In this document: positions 1 through 7,546 of the stretch, piece by piece
How positions within the stretch are numbered: position 1 is the first letter of the stretch
Layout of the letters: every line of letters begins with the position of its first letter
Notes under the pieces: generated by a model
What the model was told of the DNA's origin: nothing
Seen by the model: the letters and a program-made list of their open reading frames with translations, nothing else
Database searches by the model: none
Program-made: the position numbers and the translations under genes
Source of the DNA: Planctomycetaceae bacterium
Lineage (GTDB): Bacteria > Planctomycetota > Planctomycetia > Pirellulales > Pirellulaceae
Assembly (NCBI GenBank): GCA_012965455.1
Contig: DTSG01000317.1
Location: forward strand, 1-10,614
Reading direction: 5' to 3'
Length of the DNA: 10,614 bases

Positions 1-1233
1 GACCGACAGGCAACGCTTTTAGGCGTCCAAGAATTGAAGCGGCAGTCAGCGGTGGCGGCAGATCGGAACAACTCGAAAATCGTCTTGCTCGTGGCCGATG
101 GGCTCGGTGGACTTCCGCATGAAGTCGGCGGGCAAACGGAATTGGAAGCTGCCAACACACCAAACCTCGACGCCTTAGCTACCCGCGGCGTGCAAGGATT
201 AAGTCACCCAGTATTACCGGGTATCAGTCCGGGCAGTGGTCCTGGGCACCTTGGCCTTTTCGGCTACGACCCACTGAAATATCAAATTGGGCGGGGAGCA
301 CTGGAAGCAACCGGCATCGGCTTTGAGCTGCAAGACGGCGATGTTGCGATTCGATGTAATTTTTGCACCCTCGCTGCAGACGGAAATATAAGCGATCGCC
401 GTGCTGGTCGTATCGCCACGGAACTTAGCGCCCCGTTGGCCGAAAGCCTACGACAAATCCAAATTGAAGGGATTGAGATATTCGTCGAACCCGTCAAAGA
501 ACATCGCTTCGTCGTCGTACTACGTGGACCTGGACTAGGCGGGGATGTACTCGATACCGATCCACAAGCCACAGGAGTTCCTCCGCTGGATCCCGTTGCC
601 ACGGATCCTGCCAGTGAAAAGACTGTCGAAGTTGCAAAACAATTTTTGCTGCAAGCTCGTGAGATTCTGCAAGACCAAGAGCACGCCAACTTCCACACAA
701 TGCGCGGGTTCGCCGCTAAACCAAAGCTACCAACGTTCCAAGAAGTCTATGGACTGCGAGCCGCCGCAGTGGCAGTCTATCCGATGTACAAAGGCCTCGC
801 ACGACTCGTCGGAATGGACATCGTCGGCAACGCCAGTAACCTCGATGAACAAGCAACCGTCGTCAAGGAAAACTGGGACAAATACGATTTTTTCTTTGTC
901 CACTTCAAATACACCGACAGTACTGGGGAAGACGGCAACTTCGAGGCCAAAAAACAACGCACCGAAGATTTTGATGCGTTCATCCCTCAGATTCTTGAAC
1001 TCAACCCTGACGTCGTCATCGTGACCGGTGACCACAGCACACCGAGTTTTCTGTCCAATCACAGTTGGCACCCAGTACCAACTTTGCTCGCTTCAAATTG
1101 TTGTCGTTACGACCAACAAACCGCATTCAATGAATCCACCTGCCTCTCAGGCGGCCTCGGCCAATTCGAAGCCAAACATCTGATGACCCTCGCACTGGCC
1201 AACGCCGGCCGACTCGGAAAATACGGCGCATAG
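1..1233 (+). CDS. apgM: 2,3-bisphosphoglycerate-independent phosphoglycerate mutase, archaeal (ApgM) type; 5' end possibly outside window
   Basis: This cytoplasmic glycolytic/gluconeogenic enzyme interconverts 3- and 2-phosphoglycerate without 2,3-bisphosphoglycerate and belongs to the alkaline-phosphatase superfamily. Numbering from the TTG at 34 (399 residues), I see the first metal-binding Asp in 'LLVADGLGG' (D22), the family block 'LEAANTPNLDALA', the likely nucleophile Ser68 in 'PGSGPGHLGLFGYDP', the block 'IGRGALEATGIGFEL', 'KYTDSTGEDGNF' (D295), 'VTGDHSTP' (D333, H334) and 'SWHPVP' (H346). Length is normal for ApgM. The residue after D295 that is His in typical superfamily members is Glu299 here. 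The TTG at 34 has no clear ribosome binding site, and the frame runs open to base 1, so the start is probably just upstream of the window. It is convergent with the minus-strand cluster and ends 17 bases from it, so it is unlikely to be functionally linked. Family assignment is firm; start is uncertain. Confidence 0.93.
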   Translation, partial: DRQATLLGVQELKRQSAVAADRNNSKIVLLVADGLGGLPHEVGGQTELEAANTPNLDALATRGVQGLSHPVLPGISPGSGPGHLGLFGYDPLKYQIGRGALEATGIGFELQDGDVAIRCNFCTLAADGNISDRRAGRIATELSAPLAESLRQIQIEGIEIFVEPVKEHRFVVVLRGPGLGGDVLDTDPQATGVPPLDPVATDPASEKTVEVAKQFLLQAREILQDQEHANFHTMRGFAAKPKLPTFQEVYGLRAAAVAVYPMYKGLARLVGMDIVGNASNLDEQATVVKENWDKYDFFFVHFKYTDSTGEDGNFEAKKQRTEDFDAFIPQILELNPDVVIVTGDHSTPSFLSNHSWHPVPTLLASNCCRYDQQTAFNESTCLSGGLGQFEAKHLMTLALANAGRLGKYGA

Positions 1234-1250
1234 TTTAACCATTCGCGGCC

Positions 1251-2534
1251 TTATTTCACAAACCGCGCATTCACCCAATTTGCATAGTCTAAGATGTCAG
1301 CGCGGTCGGCCATGTCGACGACCAAGCTAAGACGTCGAGCGTCACCGAGCGGTATATCAATCGACCGCAAGTCATCGCCGCCACGAACCACTGGACTGTC
1401 AAAAGCGGACTGCCACTCAGAACCTTGCTGGCCCTGTAGCAAGACATGAACGCTCACGCTGCCCTGCTCTGCTGCTCGGGAATCAATGCCTACATCTGAT
1501 CGAAATCGCGAGTAACCCGCGGGAATATCAAACGTCAAGCGACTCACCGAGACCATTCCGACACCAGCTAGATAGAGCTTCCCAGCTACTCGTAGTGTCC
1601 CACCAATCGCGTTTCGTCCAAGCCCATAGCCTCGCGCAATTTGTTTGTCAGATACCGACTTGAATATTGGCAAATATCGATATTGAGTCGGCTTAACGTC
1701 ATGCAAAAATATATACCGTTTACCCACTGGTCGATAATACGAAACCGCCGACCAGGGATTAAAGCTGGCGATCTCTGAGCTTAGAAATGGCGGTAGGGTC
1801 TCCAGCTTGAGCCCGCTGACCGTCTGCCACACCAATTTTTCACCGTCTCTAATGACACTCTTCGCCCCACCGTAACTGCCATTGTTAAATCCAAACTGCT
1901 GGACTTCGTTCCTGGGCTCAGCTCCTGCGACCTTCCTCGCAAAAAACAGTGCACTGACAGCTGACACCGCGAATGCGACTGGCGTCTTCAAGCCAGTGGC
2001 TGTCAATTCAAGTCGACGATCATCTAAGAGGGTTAGCTTACCCGTTAATTTTGTTCCATCATGCAACACAATCCCATCCCCGCCGCCTTGCATATCATTT
2101 GCCGCCGAGCGAACCGTTTGCAACAACTCGTCCCGAGCCAGCAAATCATGCGGCGGATGATACAAAACAGCCTGTACCATTTCCAACGGACACCGAAACT
2201 TCTTCCACGTCAACGAGTCACCAACGATGTCCGCTACACCCAACGTCACTTTATCAACCACGATCACTTCACCATGTGTCAACACGATCCACGGACGACC
2301 ACCTTGTTCTTGAATAGCCCCAAGCTCAAACAATTCTGACGGTAGAAGTTCTAATCGCTTGTCGCCTACCTGTATTTTCACACTCATCTCGTCAATACTC
2401 AGCACTTCGCCAACCACGTCGCGCTGTTGCAATCGGACATTGACTGTTGCGACTGGAGATTGCGCTGTACATATTGTGCCAGCAGTTAGCAGCAAGGCAA
2501 ACACTTCCAACACTAAGATGTGGCGAATCATCAT
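1251..2534 (-). CDS. Exported NPCBM/NEW2 domain protein
   Basis: A 427-residue protein, exported to the periplasm or beyond, and the last gene of the cluster. Residues 1-25 form a signal peptide: a short basic start, hydrophobic 'ILVLEVFALLLTAG', and an 'AQS' end suited to signal peptidase I. The C-terminal part (about 276-427) matches the NPCBM/NEW2 galactose-binding-like fold: 'GVGMVSVSRLTFDI', 'FRSDVGIDSRA', 'PVVRGGDD', 'RRLSLVVDMADRADILDYAN'. Members of this family are usually taken to bind carbohydrate, but the ligand here is unknown. Residues 31-260 hold three to four degenerate beta-rich units of roughly 45 residues, of the form 'hydrophobic-DG-x-L ... D-x-x-x-L/V ... P-x-x-x-V-x-x-L'. 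The start follows the stop of the preceding gene by 6 nt; a second ATG directly after the first is equally possible, and no clear ribosome binding site is visible. No catalytic motif is seen, so a binding or scaffold role is inferred. Confidence 0.85.
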   Translation of the reverse strand: MMIRHILVLEVFALLLTAGTICTAQSPVATVNVRLQQRDVVGEVLSIDEMSVKIQVGDKRLELLPSELFELGAIQEQGGRPWIVLTHGEVIVVDKVTLGVADIVGDSLTWKKFRCPLEMVQAVLYHPPHDLLARDELLQTVRSAANDMQGGGDGIVLHDGTKLTGKLTLLDDRRLELTATGLKTPVAFAVSAVSALFFARKVAGAEPRNEVQQFGFNNGSYGGAKSVIRDGEKLVWQTVSGLKLETLPPFLSSEIASFNPWSAVSYYRPVGKRYIFLHDVKPTQYRYLPIFKSVSDKQIARGYGLGRNAIGGTLRVAGKLYLAGVGMVSVSRLTFDIPAGYSRFRSDVGIDSRAAEQGSVSVHVLLQGQQGSEWQSAFDSPVVRGGDDLRSIDIPLGDARRLSLVVDMADRADILDYANWVNARFVK

Positions 2535-2540
2535 GATCTA

Positions 2541-3569
2541 CTATTTTCGCAAAGCGGGTAAATGACTGCTCGGCATTTGTAAAATCAAACAAGCCATCGC
2601 CGTCGCATAAGGGTCACATATAAAATCGTCCTGCCACGCTCCATTGGCCTGTTGTTTTTCTAACAACAAGGTGCTGGTTTGAGCATACCAATCCTTCCAG
2701 GGCTTTCCAGAAATCCCAGAATTGCCACTAGATTGGTATAACGCATGAGCCGCATAGTACTGTCCATAAAAATAATGTGGATCCCCCGCATAGTCTTGAT
2801 TCGGCGGAATATGTTGCATTAGGTAATCTACGCCACGCTTGAGGACTTGCTTCTTAGCCCATCCCAAACTCTGTAAAGAGACCAAAGCTGACGCCGTCCG
2901 CCCGTAGGCACTCTCACCGGGTTGTGAAGTATAGCGAAATCCACCATCGGAGTTTTGTAGCGCTATCACATATCGTCGACACGCGTCAATAGTAGCGGGC
3001 GGCACATACATACCCGCATTACGTGCTGCCCGCAAAGCTAATACTTGGCAAACCGTTACCGAAATATCAGCATCGCCCTTCTGTGGTTCATAACGCCACC
3101 CACCCTCATCGTTTTGCGTCCTGACAATCAGTTTGACCCCGTTTTCTATGACAGCCCGTAGGCCCTTTTGTCGCGAGACTCCAAACACTTGTGCTAAAAA
3201 TAGCGTCGAAAAACCGTGTCCGTACATCGGGCCACGGTCGTTTGATTCTCGAGAACCAATGACGCCTGTTTCTTGAGCGTGCCTCATTACGAAATCCACC
3301 ATCAAGGAAACGTGTTTGCCATAGGGACCTCGTTCTGGAAGATGCCCGGCGGAAACAAAAGCAAGTCCCGCTAAACTAATCACTGCTAGATTGCGTTCAT
3401 ATTCAGCAGACCCAAATGCACCATCATCCGTTTGAGAATCTACTAGAAACCGCAAGCCCCGACTTACCGCTTGGCGATGTTCAACGGTGAGCAGCGACTG
3501 TTGTGCGGACAAATCCAACGACCACAGAATTGGCACAGACCCCAGTAATAATGTACGTCGATCTATCAT
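2541..3569 (-). CDS. Exported prenyltransferase/squalene oxidase-repeat (alpha-toroid) protein
   Basis: A 342-residue protein with several copies of the repeat found in prenyltransferases and squalene-hopene cyclases: 'DSQTDDGAFGS' (44-54), 'TQNDEGGWRY' (151-160) followed by a helix around 169-182, 'LQNSDGGFRY' (204-213) followed by 'YGRTASALVSLQSLG', and 'EKQQANGAWQD' (304-314) followed by 'YATAMACLILQM'. The expected fold is an alpha/alpha barrel. The N-terminus 'MIDRRTLLLGSVPILWSL' resembles a twin-arginine (Tat) signal, so the protein is probably exported folded. I see neither the DxDD acid motif of class II terpene cyclases (the nearest string is 'GDADIS', 165-170) nor a CGEQ thioester motif, so enzyme activity is doubtful and a binding role is inferred. 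Proteins of this kind are often annotated as terpene cyclases on the repeats alone; that should not be assumed here. It starts 17 nt after the previous stop, behind a GGTGA ribosome binding site, and ends 6 nt before the NPCBM gene. Confidence 0.88.
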   Translation of the reverse strand: MIDRRTLLLGSVPILWSLDLSAQQSLLTVEHRQAVSRGLRFLVDSQTDDGAFGSAEYERNLAVISLAGLAFVSAGHLPERGPYGKHVSLMVDFVMRHAQETGVIGSRESNDRGPMYGHGFSTLFLAQVFGVSRQKGLRAVIENGVKLIVRTQNDEGGWRYEPQKGDADISVTVCQVLALRAARNAGMYVPPATIDACRRYVIALQNSDGGFRYTSQPGESAYGRTASALVSLQSLGWAKKQVLKRGVDYLMQHIPPNQDYAGDPHYFYGQYYAAHALYQSSGNSGISGKPWKDWYAQTSTLLLEKQQANGAWQDDFICDPYATAMACLILQMPSSHLPALRK

Positions 3570-3577
3570 TTATTCTC

Positions 3578-3582
3578 TCACC
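3578..3582 (-). promoter_or_regulatory. Ribosome binding site for the alpha-toroid protein gene
   Basis: The minus strand reads GGTGA, a piece of the GGAGGTGA consensus, eight bases before the ATG at 3569. It sits in the 17-base gap after the stop of the coiled-coil protein gene and supports this start. Confidence 0.5.
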
Positions 3583-3586
3583 AATG

Positions 3587-4309
3587 CTACTGTCCTAGCG
3601 GTTTCCGCTGATTCAACCGCAAATAAAACTGTTCAATCAAACGTTCATACCGCGCGATAAACGGATTGGCCGCAGCATCTCGTAATTGCGTCCGGACTCG
3701 AGGTGGCAAGTGATTCCACAGCAATAATTGTCGCTGTGCAAGTTCCTCTGGTGTCAGGTCCTGCGTACCACCCGTAGAAGTACCATCAGCGTCTGCCATA
3801 GCGTTTTCAGATGCTATACCGACACCAGCTTCTTGACCACTCGCACCTGCTGTTGGCGTTTCGGAAAACACAGATTGCGGACCAGCTTGTTCCCGACTAA
3901 TCACTCTTGTTAACTGACGAATGATATCAATTTGCAGTTTCTGAATCTCACCTTTGGATTTTTCCGAATCGATTTCTAGCTTACGTAAATTCCTAGTGAC
4001 CTTTTTCATCTGCAACTCGATCTGCAACAACGCACCACTCATATCGCCCATCCCAATATCTTCGCCATTCGTTACCGCTGTGTTGGCCACTCCACCCGCT
4101 CCTAGACGTGGGCGTGATGATACTGCCGCAAGGCTTGCCGGATTGTCAGATGCCCCCGGCACAGAGCCAAAAAGAGACTGTTTCACTTGCGGCGACAAAA
4201 CAATCGCGGGTTCTTTACCAAAGCTCTGGTTACAAAGATTCAGCACCACACAAATAACAATCAGTGATCGCCACCACGAAGAACTGTTCGTTGTTAGAAA
4301 TGACAGCAT
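3587..4309 (-). CDS. Small secreted coiled-coil protein, function unknown
   Basis: I do not recognise a characterised family. The 240-residue product begins with a signal peptide ('SLIVICVVLNLCNQSFG', cleavage near residue 31). The Cys in 'LNLC' does not fit a lipobox, so I do not call it a lipoprotein. Residues 32-90 are low-complexity and probably disordered. Residues 92-138 form a charged, likely coiled-coil helix ('QIELQMKKVTRNLRKLEID' onward). Residues 140-185 are Ala/Gly/Ser/Thr-rich linker. The tail (about 196-232) reads 'WNHLPPRVRTQLRDAA' then 'FIARYERLIEQFYLRL', which resembles a conserved ending I associate with planctomycete secreted proteins. Its ATG follows the TAA of the giant membrane protein with no spacer, and the ribosome binding site lies inside that gene's last codons, so translation is probably coupled. 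Given the matching coiled coils, it may partner the upstream protein; this is inference. Confidence 0.8.
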   Translation of the reverse strand: MLSFLTTNSSSWWRSLIVICVVLNLCNQSFGKEPAIVLSPQVKQSLFGSVPGASDNPASLAAVSSRPRLGAGGVANTAVTNGEDIGMGDMSGALLQIELQMKKVTRNLRKLEIDSEKSKGEIQKLQIDIIRQLTRVISREQAGPQSVFSETPTAGASGQEAGVGIASENAMADADGTSTGGTQDLTPEELAQRQLLLWNHLPPRVRTQLRDAAANPFIARYERLIEQFYLRLNQRKPLGQ

Positions 4310-7300
4310 TTACTGAACCCCTTTCTTCGGCTTAAGGCTTTTAGTTTTATTTTCGCGATCGCTCTGCTGACTACGAGACTGCCTTATTTGGGAAACAATC
4401 ACCGACAATTCGCGTTGCCGGTCCTCAAGTTCTTTGAGTTGCCGTAAATAACCAGCACGCATTTCTGGCGCATTTAACAACGACATCACCCGCATATTTA
4501 TATCTTCTTGCACCGCGAGAATCAAAACAAGATCAACCGCTTCCCTTTGATTACGAACTACATCCGACTGCTGTTGCGGATCCACGGCTGCATTTCGACG
4601 CGTTCCAGCCGCATCAATGATCGTCCGCAACAACGACAGAGCACTAACGATGTGGGCTTGGCAAACTCGAGTGTCGTCAAACCACATCTGCTGAGCATTT
4701 TGTAAATGCGACGCCACCGATCTCAAAGATAAATCTACCACGGGAGGTGTCCACTCAAACCCAAGCAACTCAACAATCATGTTCGTTACCAGCTCTTGCC
4801 TAGCCGCAATCGCTGATAGCTCAATTTGCTCCAAACCAGTATTTTGCAAATCAGCTTCAATGCCAAGTTGTTGTTTATAAATCGTTTTCAACGAATCCAA
4901 CAACTGTACGGCGCGCATCTGATTGTGACCGAGTTGTATCGCAGTTGTTGTTACCGTGGATAAGATTTCCTGCATCATAATGGTCACTCGCTGCTGCTGT
5001 TCCACAGCCAAAACAACGTCATTCTGCAACAACAACCTAGCGGCGTTTCTCATATCACCCACAATCGAAGAGTCTAGTAATTTTTGCAAAAAATGAAATT
5101 CAGTGGCGGCTTGATTAACAAATTCATCAGCGGAGTTTGATAATTGAAAAACATACTGTGCAACTCGGTCGGCAAGGTCACCCTGCAGTCTGGCAGACTC
5201 AGTTCTCGCCCGCGCCATTAACCGCACTTGCGTCTCGCTCTGATAGGCTTGCCCCTCGAACTGCAGAGCCCGAGTACGAGTTAGCAAGTCTTTCTGAACA
5301 ATAATCATTTCAGCCCAAAAGTCAGCAAACTCTGCGACGCGTTGACTATGCACTTGCTCCTGCATCAGTAATTCCAGCTTAGCGATGGCTGCTTCGAGCA
5401 GTACAACAATGTCATCCGTGTGTTGCACCATCTTTAAACGTATCGCAGTACTAAGCTGCCCAGCACCACGCCCATCAGCGGCATCCACGTCCTCTGACAA
5501 CAACGTCAGTTCCCTAATTTTTGATTGCACTTGCGGCAACAATTGTTGGTCTAGTTCAGTTGCAATTTGATTGAATTGTTCAAAAGCCTGAAGTAACGTA
5601 GGTAGCAGCGTTTCACCTTCAAACGATTTTCCAATCAACTCGAGTCGTCCGAGAATAGATTGAGGGCCAGAATCCAGCAAACTGGCAGTACTGCGATGTT
5701 GCAATAACAAACCACGACTAAGATCAAGCGTTTCAAAACGAATTGCGTGATCCGTTGTCTCAACTAATCGGTCTCCCAAAGATCGAGTCTGTATCGCTGA
5801 CAACTGCAACAACTTCTTGAGGTCCGCAAGCTGTTTGGCAACAAGTTGAAATTCTTGTCGGATTTTTCCGCGAAATTGAACGAGCGATAGAACCGTTAAT
5901 GGCACCACGTCGCTGTTAATTCTATTGCCAAGTCGATCGGCAACCTGCACCCTTAGTTGCAATGTTGTACCACTAGCCACGTCTCCTAAACGCCCAAGGT
6001 CGATTCCCATTTCAACTCGCAACCGATCGGGAAGTTGCTGAATAAACGCTCGCAATGACGTGTACTCCGTTCTTTCACCCACCGCAAATGACGCTATTGG
6101 AATTTCCAACATTTGAATTTTGTCATCATTCCATTGCTCAGCAACACAATACTGTAACCACGCTTGAGTAATCTGCAAATCATCCGTTGCTACCATCACC
6201 AGCGGCAGTCGACCAGCCGCCGTGAGTAATGTCTCTGCATGCGGGCTTAGTATATTCACGCTCGGTTCGTGGTCCTCGATGACATTTAAATCAATATCAA
6301 TCAGATTCCTTGAAACGACACCATCTTCATCGGTTAATTCAAGTCCTAATGTACCACTAGATAAAATCGAAATGGGTTCAGACAAACGCAGCACTATTAC
6401 GCCTGCCAGCGACTGCTGCACCAAACGAATGCGATCCTCGTCGTCTTCACCGTGAAACAAAAGTATTGCTTGCTCTAGCGGTCGGTCAATAGTTGCCTGG
6501 AACTGAAGTTGGCTGCCGTGTAGCACTCGCGCCGCAGCATCGGTTTCATAACTTTCTAACTCGGTGTACACAGGCGGAGTTATTATCACCTTGGACAGTA
6601 TGACATTAGGAGGTGATACAATGGTAACGTCCCGCCATTGGTCCGCTTCGTAATCACCGCCATGAATACGATAGTCAAACGATTGTTGTACCCCAGGCAA
6701 CGCCAGTTCATGCACGTTAGATTTCGAGTTAACCTTCAATGTCGAATACTCCGGATCCCCATCCCAGCGGACATCAACAAACACTTCCCGTGGAAAGAGC
6801 CAGTTTTGTGATCCAATCTTGATCTGATAATCGGCCCCCATTGAAACTTTTTCTCGATGATCCATGACGGTTAACTCATGGCGACGTGGCCAATGCTGAA
6901 ACGTCCAGGGAGACAAGGTCCGCTGCGAAGCGAGTGCAAATGTTGACTGGAATCCAAGTGCAAACGAGAACAAAGTTAGCAGTAATAAGCAAGTCAATAG
7001 TAACGGCCTACGCAGAATCCGAACGCGAAAACACTCGCCAAGCTGGAATTTAACGAGTTCCGCTTCAAGTTGGGATTCCATCACCGCCATGAATTCTAAA
7101 CGTCGATCGTTAGATAACAACTGTCTACGACGCTGTGCTGAGTTGCGCAAGTCACACAGCACAGACAGTCGTTGACCCAATTCTGAATGGGATTGTTCAA
7201 TTCTGCGAGCCGCCTGAAAATCAGATAGCTTGAATTTCCAGGCAGGCACTGCCCAACGGCGACTTACCAAAATCAACATGCCCATCAAACAAGCAAATTG

Positions 7301-7528
7301 CAGCCAAGCGATTTGCGACAATCGATGTTGTACGATGCCATCGAGTGTCACCATACCCAAGAAACAGGCTAACAACACCGTTACCGAATACAGCGCAGCA
7401 CGACACCGCACATACCAGCGGCACCGGTTAGCAACTTGGCGAATCAACTGGCGTACCAGCGAATCCTGCGGCCAACTAACAGCGGACTCTGGACTAGAGT
7501 GCTCCATGTTTTGAATTGGTTCTGTCAT
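4310..7528 (-). CDS. Giant membrane-anchored periplasmic coiled-coil protein (DUF4175-like layout)
   Basis: I choose the ATG at 7528 (1072 residues), 4 nt after the stop of the preceding gene; an in-frame ATG at 7567 would lie inside that gene and adds only 13 unconvincing residues. The protein starts with a basic cytoplasmic segment (about 25-46), then membrane helices near 47-66 and 73-89, a cytoplasmic stretch 90-173 ('FQAARRIEQSHSELGQRLSVL'-type helices), and a third membrane helix near 174-196. The rest should be periplasmic. It has a beta-rich part of about 215-548, with 'VTIVSPPNVILSKVIITPPV', 'VIEDHEPSVNILSP' and 'LVMVATDDLQITQAWLQY', then a long helical, Gln/Leu-rich part of about 550-1050 likely to form coiled coils. 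It ends with a basic tail. The order of features resembles DUF4175-type proteins, which have no settled function. No enzymatic motif is visible. I infer a scaffold working with the VWA protein encoded upstream. Confidence 0.85.
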   Translation of the reverse strand: MTEPIQNMEHSSPESAVSWPQDSLVRQLIRQVANRCRWYVRCRAALYSVTVLLACFLGMVTLDGIVQHRLSQIAWLQFACLMGMLILVSRRWAVPAWKFKLSDFQAARRIEQSHSELGQRLSVLCDLRNSAQRRRQLLSNDRRLEFMAVMESQLEAELVKFQLGECFRVRILRRPLLLTCLLLLTLFSFALGFQSTFALASQRTLSPWTFQHWPRRHELTVMDHREKVSMGADYQIKIGSQNWLFPREVFVDVRWDGDPEYSTLKVNSKSNVHELALPGVQQSFDYRIHGGDYEADQWRDVTIVSPPNVILSKVIITPPVYTELESYETDAAARVLHGSQLQFQATIDRPLEQAILLFHGEDDEDRIRLVQQSLAGVIVLRLSEPISILSSGTLGLELTDEDGVVSRNLIDIDLNVIEDHEPSVNILSPHAETLLTAAGRLPLVMVATDDLQITQAWLQYCVAEQWNDDKIQMLEIPIASFAVGERTEYTSLRAFIQQLPDRLRVEMGIDLGRLGDVASGTTLQLRVQVADRLGNRINSDVVPLTVLSLVQFRGKIRQEFQLVAKQLADLKKLLQLSAIQTRSLGDRLVETTDHAIRFETLDLSRGLLLQHRSTASLLDSGPQSILGRLELIGKSFEGETLLPTLLQAFEQFNQIATELDQQLLPQVQSKIRELTLLSEDVDAADGRGAGQLSTAIRLKMVQHTDDIVVLLEAAIAKLELLMQEQVHSQRVAEFADFWAEMIIVQKDLLTRTRALQFEGQAYQSETQVRLMARARTESARLQGDLADRVAQYVFQLSNSADEFVNQAATEFHFLQKLLDSSIVGDMRNAARLLLQNDVVLAVEQQQRVTIMMQEILSTVTTTAIQLGHNQMRAVQLLDSLKTIYKQQLGIEADLQNTGLEQIELSAIAARQELVTNMIVELLGFEWTPPVVDLSLRSVASHLQNAQQMWFDDTRVCQAHIVSALSLLRTIIDAAGTRRNAAVDPQQQSDVVRNQREAVDLVLILAVQEDINMRVMSLLNAPEMRAGYLRQLKELEDRQRELSVIVSQIRQSRSQQSDRENKTKSLKPKKGVQ
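4318..4323 (-). promoter_or_regulatory. Ribosome binding site for the small coiled-coil protein gene
   Basis: The minus strand reads AAGGGG, eight bases before the ATG at 4309, within the Lys-Lys-Gly-Val codons that end the giant membrane protein. The stop TAA abuts the ATG directly, so terminating ribosomes would reach the start; coupling is inferred. Confidence 0.55.
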
Positions 7529-7546
7529 TACATTAATTATACCACC
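7526..7546 (-). promoter_or_regulatory. Start-stop junction (TAATGTAATG) between VWA gene and giant membrane protein gene
   Basis: On the minus strand the VWA gene ends TAA (7535-7533), whose last A begins an ATG (7533-7531) that is followed at once by another TAA; the second TAATG supplies the ATG at 7528 used by the next gene. A GGTGG (7546-7542) lies eight bases from the first ATG but thirteen from the second. Ribosomes could therefore terminate, scan and restart here. Whether the one-codon ATG-TAA has any effect is unknown; it may simply be chance. Confidence 0.35.

Noticed and set aside
282..1071. Long open frames on the minus strand and in another plus frame within the mutase gene
   Set aside because: They have no recognisable domain, overlap a firmly identified enzyme gene, and read as low-complexity shadow protein rich in Ser, Arg and Cys.
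1244..1267. Inverted repeat CGCGG...CCGCG at the convergent gene ends, a possible terminator
   Set aside because: The stem is only 5 bp with a 14-base loop, and neither strand has a following T-tract. It overlaps the last codons of the NPCBM gene.
1882..2592. Open frames on the plus strand and a second minus frame across the NPCBM gene and the end of the alpha-toroid gene
   Set aside because: Their translations show no signal peptide or domain and are rich in Ser, Arg, His and Cys, as expected for the antisense of a real gene.
4220..4240. Possible lipoprotein signal ('LNLC') in the small coiled-coil protein
   Set aside because: A lipobox needs a small residue (Gly, Ala or Ser) just before the Cys; here it is Leu. 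A Sec signal peptide cut near residue 31 fits better.
7536..7541. Perfect TATAAT on the minus strand, a possible internal promoter -10 box
   Set aside because: It is the Tyr-Asn codons before the stop of the VWA gene, and no TTGACA-like box lies 16-18 bases upstream; the best match (TTGATT) is 20 bases away.
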